Source: an uncultured Microcaldota archaeon
GTDB taxonomy: Archaea; Micrarchaeota; Micrarchaeia; Burarchaeales; Fermentimicrarchaeaceae
Reading direction: 5' to 3'
NCBI GenBank assembly: GCA_903884505.1
Contig: CAISET010000002.1
Coordinates: 124,001 to 188,000 of the forward strand
DNA: 64,000 bases
Below the pieces are notes generated by a model, which was given only the letters and a program-made list of their open reading frames with translations, did no database searches and was not told the DNA's origin. Made by a program: the position numbers and the translations under genes. Shown here one piece after another: positions 57,300 to 64,000 of this stretch (its first letter is position 1; the number at the start of each line of letters is the position of its first letter).

Positions 57300-58859
57300 A
57301 TGGCAGTTTCTTCCGAAGAGCTGAAGAGCAAGCACTGGTCCGAGATTCTTGCGGACAGGGTTATCGCAGAGAAGAGGCCGCCCTTCGTGGTGAGCAGTGG
57401 GATAACCACATCGGGTCCAACGCACCTCGGCACGCTCTGCGAGTTCCTTTTCCCGAGCGCGATAGTCGAGGAGCTGAGGGAAAAGGGCCAGGAGGCCGAA
57501 TTCTACTTCGTCGCCGACATTTTCGACGCGTTCGATTCAGTACCGCTGGCGATGGCGAAGTACGAGAAGCAGCTGGCGCCGCATCTCGGGAAGCCGCTCA
57601 CGGACGTTCCCGACCCCGCGGGCTGCCATCCCTCTTTCGGGGAGCATTTCCTGCAGGAGACGGCAGCGGTAATGGAAAAGTTCGGCGTCCATTCAAAAAT
57701 AGTCCGCATGAACGACGTCTACAGGGCTGGGAAGTGGGACAACTATGCCATGGACTTCCTCGGGCGCGAGGACGAGGCGAAGCGCATAGTCGCCGAGTCC
57801 TCCTTCAAGAAAATCGAGGAAATGGGCGACTGGTCTCCGATAATGCCGATTTGCACGAACTGCGGGAAGATTGCCACGACGCGCGTCACGGCGCACGGAA
57901 GGGACTGGTACGAATATTCATGCGACCGCGACGTGAAATACACGAAGGGCTGCGGATTCAAGGGCAAAAACAAAATCTCAGACCACAAGTACAAGATTAC
58001 CTGGCGCCTGCACTGGCCGACGTGGATGGATTACCTGAAAACCAGCGCGGAAGGTGCGGGCATGGACCACCACACGCGGGGCGGAAGCTGGGACACGCTC
58101 ATGAAGACCTTCACCGAGTTCTTCAAGCGTGAGCCGCCCATCGGCTACAAATACGGCTTCGTCCTTCTCCAGGGAAAGAAATACTCGAAGTCAAAAGGGA
58201 TTGGGATGGGCGTGAAGGACCTGCTCGAGCTCATGCCGCCAGAACTGATAAAATATTCCCTCTTGAGACCCGACCTCCAGGAGAACAAGGACATAGACCC
58301 GACCGGCGTGAAGCTAATGGCGCTCTACGAGGACTTCCAGAGCGTCGGGAAGGTTGTGGAATCAAAGCAGGAAGAGCTCAGCAGGGCGGACCACAAGAAG
58401 CTCATCGCATTCAGGCTGGCAACCGGCGAGAAAATAAACTGGCATGCGGCGTTCGCAGACGTCCTCATGTATTACCAGCTATACCGCGACTGGAACAAGG
58501 TCGGCGAGGCAACCCGGGACCCTGCCGGGGCGAAATACCTTGCGCCATTCATAGAGAAATGGGTCGAGCGGAAATTCGCGCCGGACGAATACTCATTCTC
58601 ATTCCAGCCAGCGAAGGAAACGGCAAACCCGGAGGCGGTCCGCGCATTCGCCGGAAAATTGGAAAAGGGAATGGACGCGGTCGCGATACACAACCTCGTG
58701 TTCGAAGTCGCAAAAGAGAAGGGGCTGCAGCCGGCAGAGCTCTTCAAGATATTATATAACGCGCTCATAAGCAAGGATAGGGGGCCGAAGATGGGAAAGC
58801 TGATAGGGGCGATAGGCGTCGGAGTTGCAAAGGAGGCGCTCCTTGCCGCTGCCGGGTGA
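57300..58859 (+). CDS. lysS: Class I lysyl-tRNA synthetase
   Basis: 519 residues from ATG 57300, ~28 nt after GGGATTTAATAG (57263-57274), leaderless; the ORF-track TTG at 57279 is inside the promoter. Class I LysRS is typical of archaea. HIGH equivalent GPTHLGT, KMSKS equivalent KKYSKSKGIG, a zinc-binding CTNCGK...CDRD...CGFKG insert, and a helical anticodon domain at the C-terminus. The prenyl synthase starts 1 nt after its stop. Confidence 0.96.
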   Translation: MAVSSEELKSKHWSEILADRVIAEKRPPFVVSSGITTSGPTHLGTLCEFLFPSAIVEELREKGQEAEFYFVADIFDAFDSVPLAMAKYEKQLAPHLGKPLTDVPDPAGCHPSFGEHFLQETAAVMEKFGVHSKIVRMNDVYRAGKWDNYAMDFLGREDEAKRIVAESSFKKIEEMGDWSPIMPICTNCGKIATTRVTAHGRDWYEYSCDRDVKYTKGCGFKGKNKISDHKYKITWRLHWPTWMDYLKTSAEGAGMDHHTRGGSWDTLMKTFTEFFKREPPIGYKYGFVLLQGKKYSKSKGIGMGVKDLLELMPPELIKYSLLRPDLQENKDIDPTGVKLMALYEDFQSVGKVVESKQEELSRADHKKLIAFRLATGEKINWHAAFADVLMYYQLYRDWNKVGEATRDPAGAKYLAPFIEKWVERKFAPDEYSFSFQPAKETANPEAVRAFAGKLEKGMDAVAIHNLVFEVAKEKGLQPAELFKILYNALISKDRGPKMGKLIGAIGVGVAKEALLAAAG

Positions 58860-58860
58860 T

Positions 58861-59877
58861 ATGATGGTGCAAAACGATGTGATGGAATACCTGCACTCGC
58901 TCGGGCAGATTTTCGACAAGGAGATAGAGAAGACCATTCCGCGCGACAGGAAGCCCTGGGAAGTTTACGGCGTCCTCTGGGACTTCCTGGACCGGGGAGG
59001 GAAGCGCTTCAGGCCTGCAATGGCGAAGCTCTCCTATGAGGCGGTTGGAGGCAAGGCAGCGGACGAGGACGCCATTGTGGTTCCAGTCGGCGCGGCAATA
59101 GAGATGTTCCACAACTTCACGCTCATCCACGATGACATCGAAGATGATTCCGAGATGAGGCGCGGCAAGCCGACGCTTCACCGTGCATACGGAATCCCTC
59201 TCGCAATCAACGCGGGCGACGGGCTCTTCATGATGGTCTGGGAGGCCCTGCTGAAGGCAAAGCTTCCCCCTGCAAAGCTTTTCGAAGTGCAGCACGTCCT
59301 CTCGAGCGCATTCAGGCGCGTGCTCGAGGGGCAGGCTATAGAGCTCAACTGGTATCGGGAGAAGAAGTTCGACATAAGCGAGGAGCTGTACTTCAGGATG
59401 GTGGAAGGGAAGACGGGCGCGCTCATAAGCGCCTCCTGCGAGGCAGGCGCATTGATGGCAGGCGCAACCGAGGAGCAGCTCGACGCGCTGCGCAATTTCG
59501 GCATGGTGGTCGGCATCGCGTTCCAGGTGCAGGACGACGTCCTCAACCTGGCGGGAAGCGAGGCGAAATACGGGAAGGAGATAGGAGGGGACATAAGCGA
59601 GGGGAAGAGGTCGCTCATAACAATCCATGCGCTCGCGCACGCGCCCCCGAAGGACAAGAAGCGCCTCTCGGAAATACTTTCATCGCGCACAAAGGACCAG
59701 GCGCAGGTGCGCGAGGCGATAGACATCTGCAAGCGGACGGACTCCATCCATTATGCTGCCCAAACGGCGAAGAGCATGGTTGAGACGGCAAAGGGGCGCC
59801 TCATGGTCCTTCCCAATAACGCAGCAAGCAGGCGGCTGCTGCAGCTGGCGGACTTCTTCATATACCGTGAGGTATAG
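58861..59877 (+). CDS. Trans-polyprenyl diphosphate synthase
   Basis: 338 residues from ATG 58861, 1 nt after the lysS stop. Builds isoprenoid chains (GGPP/longer) for archaeal lipids or the polyprenyl carrier. GGKRFRPAM, first Asp-rich motif LIHDDIEDDSEMRRGKPTLH (DDxxD), second FQVQDDVLN with GDISEGKRSLITIHAL. Residues before the first motif (EMFHNFTLI) include Phe at the -5 region, which may limit chain length, but product size needs assay. Confidence 0.94.
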   Translation: MMVQNDVMEYLHSLGQIFDKEIEKTIPRDRKPWEVYGVLWDFLDRGGKRFRPAMAKLSYEAVGGKAADEDAIVVPVGAAIEMFHNFTLIHDDIEDDSEMRRGKPTLHRAYGIPLAINAGDGLFMMVWEALLKAKLPPAKLFEVQHVLSSAFRRVLEGQAIELNWYREKKFDISEELYFRMVEGKTGALISASCEAGALMAGATEEQLDALRNFGMVVGIAFQVQDDVLNLAGSEAKYGKEIGGDISEGKRSLITIHALAHAPPKDKKRLSEILSSRTKDQAQVREAIDICKRTDSIHYAAQTAKSMVETAKGRLMVLPNNAASRRLLQLADFFIYREV

Positions 59878-59919
59878 CCTTTTTATCCTTCTGGCGGCAG
59901 ATTTAAGGATGGTCGATTC

Positions 59920-62900
59920 ATGGTCAGATTACTGCCCGTCACATTCGCTCTTAGCTGGCTTCTTCTCGCCATATCCTCGGCAGCCGCGCCGCCGGCATTC
60001 CCAGGAGGAACCGAAGTAACAGTCACTTTTACTGATTACGGGACGGGGCTTGCGCTCGGAAACAGCCGCATCGAGCTCACCTTTGCCGGCCAGCAGATTC
60101 CGGCAATCTCAGCCAGGACCCTCGCCAACGGCAGCGCAACAATCTACCTTCAGCAAGCCGTCACTCCGCTAATCGCAGTCGCATCAATGGACGAGCCAGC
60201 AACACCAGAGCTAGACTATATCTCTCCGCAGATCGAGCTGTCGAATGGCACGAACATAGAGATGGTTCCGGTAGGCACCGTCTCAGGCACCGTAAGCGCG
60301 GAGAACGGCACAGCAGCCCAGGCAACCGTCACGTTCGATTGCGCAAACAAGGCGCTGTCAGCGCCCGCAGTCACTGCCGACGCCAACGGGAGGTTCAGTG
60401 CAGCGCTTCCTGCAGGGCAATGCCTGCTCTCTGCTTCTGCCCAAGGCATGACCGGGAACGCAACCGTCACGGTGCGGAAGGGCGAGTCCTCGCAGGCGGA
60501 TATCCTGCTCAGCGCACAGGGTGGGCAGCTCAGCCTCCCAAGCTCGCCAGGAGCCCAATTCGCATCATTCGTCCTGGTGCTCGCAGTCTTGGTCGTCGCC
60601 GCATTCATTGTTTATTACTTCCTCTCAAAGAAGCCGTCCCCAAAGAAGCGGCGCAGGAAAGGCGGCGGCAGGCTGAAGCTCATCCCACTGCTCCTACTGC
60701 TTGCCATACTGCTCCCAGTTTCCCGCGCAGCTTCCCTCTCGAACAACATCGCGGCAGCCAACCATACGTACGACCTTCTCAGCAGCCTGGGATACGTTCC
60801 AGTCATCAGTTCGCTGGCGGTTTCGGGAACGGCCGGCTCAAGCGACGGCTGCGCAGGAACAGTAGCCGTTGAGATAAGCGACAACGGCCAGTCCTATGCG
60901 GAAATAGGCTCCGCCGAAACAGTTTCCCCGCAGAACTTCTCCCTCTCATTCCCGAATCCGGGCGCGCACCGCTACATCCGCATAATGAACGTGGAATGCG
61001 GCTTGGCGGGAACGTCGCTCCAGATATCCGAAAAGCCGGATATCACAATCTCGTCGCTCCGCATAAGCGGCGAGCCCAAGACCGGCATCCCAATAAACCT
61101 GACAGCCACCGTTTACAACGCAGGCGGCAGCCTACCAGCGGGCCAGCCAGCTGCAATACTCCTCGCGTTCTATGACAGCGCGGTTGACCCGCAGCACCTC
61201 ATAGGCGAAGTGCAGCTCAACAGCAGCGAGGCGGCGTGGGGTGAGCGCGGCTCAACAGAGAAGTCCGTGGTCTGGATTCCTCCGCTTCTCGGGACAAGGA
61301 CGCTCTATGCAACCGCCTACCTCTCCCCGGCTTCGCCGGGCCTTGAGGTGGATGAAGGCAACAACATGGCATCCCTCGGCATATTCATCCAGGCAGGCCC
61401 GGGCGAGAACAGGGCGACAACGCTCGAAGTCGCCGTCTCACCATCGAGCCTCGAATCCGGGCAGGCAGCACCCATCCATATAACCGCGACCTACCGCGAC
61501 TTTCTGACAGCACAGCCAATCCTTGGCGCGAACTGCAGCGCTTCAGAAGCAGGCCAGCCAGGCCCTAATGTTACGCAGGAATCGGAATCTGGCTATTACT
61601 GGGAACGGGGCAACCAGTCCTGGCCAGTTGGCGTGTACGAGTTCTCCGCAACATGCGAAAAATCGGGCTATGCGCCTGCAAACGGTACCACCTTCCTGCC
61701 AGTCAATTCGTGGGGCGGCCAGCAGGTGCTTCTCCAGCGCGAAGAGGAGGACTTCAAGGGGACCATTCTCACTGATAAGCGCTCACTGGGCCCGATGGCG
61801 AAGCTGAAGGTGCGCGTGGAGCGCGCAGGCCCGGAAACCATGGGCTTTGCAGCGGACAGCGTCAAGATAAACGGCCGCACGGCTGCCAGCATCGAGTCGG
61901 ATGCAACGCAGCGAAACAGCCGCTACTGGCTCGAGCCCGGGGCCACGTTTGTGGAATGGACCTTTGAGATGGACCGCATACCCATCGACTCGCTCACAAT
62001 CTCGTTCGAAACGGAGGTCGCTCCTGCGCACGCAACTGCCATCGCGGTCAGCCTGACGCCGGTGCGTGCCGCGTGTGTGAGAGCGCAGCCGGCAGTCGAG
62101 ATCCTGCCCAGGGATCGGGCGGGCGAGGTGGGAACGCCCCTGTTTTACCAGGTGGTTGTAACCAACAACGACGGCAGGGAATGCCCTCCGACAGAATTCT
62201 CAATGCTTGCGGCCGGGCTAAGGACGGGCTGGGGCTATTCGTTCTCATCCTCACGCCTCATCGTTTCGCCCGGCAAGTCGAACATCACTTTCGTTTCCGT
62301 TGAGCCACCTCTCGGGGAGCAGCCCGGCAGCTATAACTTCAAGGTAGAGGTTGCAGACCCGGACGTGCATACCGGCCCGCAGTTCGGCGCGCCGCCGCAG
62401 GCCGAGGCGGCCTACAACGTCACGTCGCCCAAGCTTTTCGCGGGACTCGAAGCGGGCCTTCTCGGCAACAGCACCATGCCCGCAGGCCCCCGGGCAGTCT
62501 TCGAATTCTACGCACGATATTACGACATCACCAACAGCTCGATAGGTTCCTGCATCATAATAACCGACCTCATAGGCACAAAAGGCGTGCGCATGGCGCC
62601 CGACGGTGCGCGCTTCACCCTCCCGCTTAACTTCTCCAGCCGCAGCCCAGGCACATACATGTACCTTATAGAATGCGAGGCGGCGGAGCACAAGCCCCTC
62701 GCTTTCACGGGAAACATTACAATCGCTGCACATGCCACCCAGATGCGCTACCCGTCGCTCTCGCTAGCCCCTGCGGCACAGCACGCATCAGGCAACTCAA
62801 CCCTGGCGTTTATCGCCCGCACCTCAAACAATGAGATTTGCAACGGGACAAGGCAATTCCTGCTGCGGGCCCAGCCGCCCGAAGGATGGGCTGTGGAATT

Positions 62901-64000
62901 GGAGGGCAATGCCCCGCGCATCCAATGCGGCGCGGATGCCGACTCGCTCGCACGAATCACGCCGCCCGCAGGCCTCCCGCGCGGCCTCTACTTTATCCCA
63001 GTAACCGCATCCTACTCATCCGGCCCAGGCTTCACGGCAACCTCCTACGCGCTGGTCGCGTCCTCCCAATCGCAGCAGCGCGTCCTCTCATGCCTCTCGG
63101 GGGACGCGGAGGAATCCGCGCAGAACCTCGAGCTTGGCGGCGACCCATGCTCGAACTGGAACGCAGCCCACACTTACCCGCTAAACGCAACAAGCGGGGA
63201 AATCATTTTCGCAGGAAGGACGGCGCTGGAGAACTGCTCAAGCACGGTCGAAATCGAGGCGAGCACGGACAGCGCATCGTTCACAAAAGTCGCAGAGGTT
63301 AAGGCAAACTCCTCAGCCGACTTCAGCGTTGCGATAAACAACACGGGCTACGTGCGGGTGAGGATAGCTGATGACAAGTGCAGGCTCGCCCGCACAGCGC
63401 TCATGTATGGCCCGGATTCCAGCGGCTCGCCGGAGCTTTCGGTCGCAGGCGCGGACTTCCCGGTGCTCGTGCAGGGAAGCAGGGCGGTCGTCACGGCATC
63501 AATCAGGAACTCCGGCCAGTCAACCTATTCTTCCTACACCGCAGGCATTGCGCTGAGGTCGCCCGAAGGCGATACCACGCCTCTTGATTTCAAGACCCTG
63601 CACTCGCATGCTTCCGGCTCGGACCAGGTGGTCACCTTCGGCTTTACGCCGGCCTCCGCAGGCACGTTCGACCTCGTGATAACCGCGGACTACGCGAACG
63701 AGATAAACGAGTCCGACAAGTCGGATAATTCGCTCGTAATCCCCGTCGAGATACTTCCGGCCCCGCAAGCCATCCGCGCAAGCCTTTCGCCCGGCTGGAA
63801 CCTCGTCCCGTTCATCAACGGCATCTCCCCGGCAAATGGCTGCAACCTATCCGACGCCTACGCTTTCGACGCGTCCTCGGCGCGCGCAATCCCGCTCAAC
63901 TCCAGCACGCTCGCATTCATTTCCGATGCAGATTTCAGCAATTTCACAGCCGCCCACGGGGTATCCTCCAGCCCGCGGGATGCAGGCGCATTCGGAGGCG
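59920..64000 (+). CDS. Giant surface protein, incomplete at window edge; two secretory units fused
   Basis: Not in the ORF track because it runs off the end; I checked the frame at several points and it is open from ATG 59920 to 64000 (>1,360 residues). Signal peptide LPVTFALSWLLLAISSAAA; a carboxypeptidase-regulatory-like domain (GTVSAENGTAAQATVTF...NGRFSAALPAG); a membrane helix at ~214-236; a basic stretch KKPSPKKRRRKGGGRLK; then a second hydrophobic, signal-like segment LIPLLLLLAILLPVSRA (~257-273). After it come beta-rich domains including CARDB types (NLTATVYNAGGS, VTASIRNSGQST) and SPGWNLVPF near the edge. Many N-x-S/T sites. Confidence 0.85.
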   Translation, partial: MVRLLPVTFALSWLLLAISSAAAPPAFPGGTEVTVTFTDYGTGLALGNSRIELTFAGQQIPAISARTLANGSATIYLQQAVTPLIAVASMDEPATPELDYISPQIELSNGTNIEMVPVGTVSGTVSAENGTAAQATVTFDCANKALSAPAVTADANGRFSAALPAGQCLLSASAQGMTGNATVTVRKGESSQADILLSAQGGQLSLPSSPGAQFASFVLVLAVLVVAAFIVYYFLSKKPSPKKRRRKGGGRLKLIPLLLLLAILLPVSRAASLSNNIAAANHTYDLLSSLGYVPVISSLAVSGTAGSSDGCAGTVAVEISDNGQSYAEIGSAETVSPQNFSLSFPNPGAHRYIRIMNVECGLAGTSLQISEKPDITISSLRISGEPKTGIPINLTATVYNAGGSLPAGQPAAILLAFYDSAVDPQHLIGEVQLNSSEAAWGERGSTEKSVVWIPPLLGTRTLYATAYLSPASPGLEVDEGNNMASLGIFIQAGPGENRATTLEVAVSPSSLESGQAAPIHITATYRDFLTAQPILGANCSASEAGQPGPNVTQESESGYYWERGNQSWPVGVYEFSATCEKSGYAPANGTTFLPVNSWGGQQVLLQREEEDFKGTILTDKRSLGPMAKLKVRVERAGPETMGFAADSVKINGRTAASIESDATQRNSRYWLEPGATFVEWTFEMDRIPIDSLTISFETEVAPAHATAIAVSLTPVRAACVRAQPAVEILPRDRAGEVGTPLFYQVVVTNNDGRECPPTEFSMLAAGLRTGWGYSFSSSRLIVSPGKSNITFVSVEPPLGEQPGSYNFKVEVADPDVHTGPQFGAPPQAEAAYNVTSPKLFAGLEAGLLGNSTMPAGPRAVFEFYARYYDITNSSIGSCIIITDLIGTKGVRMAPDGARFTLPLNFSSRSPGTYMYLIECEAAEHKPLAFTGNITIAAHATQMRYPSLSLAPAAQHASGNSTLAFIARTSNNEICNGTRQFLLRAQPPEGWAVELEGNAPRIQCGADADSLARITPPAGLPRGLYFIPVTASYSSGPGFTATSYALVASSQSQQRVLSCLSGDAEESAQNLELGGDPCSNWNAAHTYPLNATSGEIIFAGRTALENCSSTVEIEASTDSASFTKVAEVKANSSADFSVAINNTGYVRVRIADDKCRLARTALMYGPDSSGSPELSVAGADFPVLVQGSRAVVTASIRNSGQSTYSSYTAGIALRSPEGDTTPLDFKTLHSHASGSDQVVTFGFTPASAGTFDLVITADYANEINESDKSDNSLVIPVEILPAPQAIRASLSPGWNLVPFINGISPANGCNLSDAYAFDASSARAIPLNSSTLAFISDADFSNFTAAHGVSSSPRDAGAFGG

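Overview
The window is a stretch of archaeal chromosome. RadA, a thermosome subunit, TFE, family B DNA polymerase, class I LysRS, Trm56, type II MetAP, a PHI-type pentose route and TATA boxes about 25 nt upstream of (mostly leaderless) start codons all point that way. Small, tightly packed and often overlapping genes, many orphan proteins, bacterial-type NrdR, and tRNA genes with introns at unusual positions suggest a DPANN lineage (Micrarchaeota/Diapherotrites-like). That placement is inference, not shown by a phylogenetic marker. No rRNA, CRISPR array or classical transposase gene is visible.

Layout. 1-3.6 kb: edge of a DNA methyltransferase, radA, a 220-bp island of eight different hairpins, acylphosphatase and small proteins. 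3.7-13.4 kb: a surface-glycan cluster of four large polytopic GT-C-like membrane proteins, a GT2 dolichol-P-sugar synthase-like enzyme and a UGM-like FAD protein, with a winged-helix regulator that has its own palindromic operator. 13.5-25 kb: cysS, a slipin pair with a TPR protein and a Cys-cluster protein, a DRG GTPase, small regulators, TraB, PRC-barrel and MFS proteins. 25.8-31.4 kb: glutamate dehydrogenase-like enzyme, PHI and Prs, PyrBI, Tmk and a SemiSWEET-like protein. 31.4-38.6 kb: intron-bearing tRNA-Glu, a COG1395-like regulator, PepA, then NrdR, a methyltransferase, a Grx-fused class II ribonucleotide reductase and the cobalamin adenosyltransferase that would make its cofactor. 39-48.8 kb: a double Lrp regulator, thermosome, intron-bearing tRNA-Arg, MetAP, HAD, PolB, a pilin-like protein, RpiA, MscS, DPCK. 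48.8-60 kb: surface protein, K+ channel, HExxH protein, ECF-S-like protein, NnrD, KaiC-like ATPase, the initiator-tRNA/endonuclease locus, HD-Nudix, TFE, Trm56, intron-bearing tRNA-Lys, LysRS, prenyl synthase. 59.9 kb to the edge: a giant surface protein that runs off the window.

Metabolic logic: PHI (hxlB) and RpiA supply ribose-5-P, Prs makes PRPP, PyrBI commits carbamoyl-P to pyrimidines, and NrdJ plus Tmk supply deoxynucleotides. NrdR boxes with canonical 31-bp spacing lie at the nrdJ promoter, and cobA sits directly downstream of nrdJ.

Most unusual: (i) the initiator tRNA gene. Its 5' half is present twice, on either side of a nuclease-like ORF whose start lies in one tRNA copy and whose stop lies in the other; the downstream copy also carries a ~30-nt intron. 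(ii) tRNA-Glu and tRNA-Arg introns that both interrupt the T-loop at 59/60 with the same bulge-helix-bulge. (iii) A family of TTCG/GNRA-type hairpins spread over intergenic DNA, tRNA introns and the signal peptide of a pilin gene, including a 28-nt stretch shared exactly by two sites 20 kb apart. (iv) Six copies of the dyad TTYCA-N6-TGRAA within about 1 kb.
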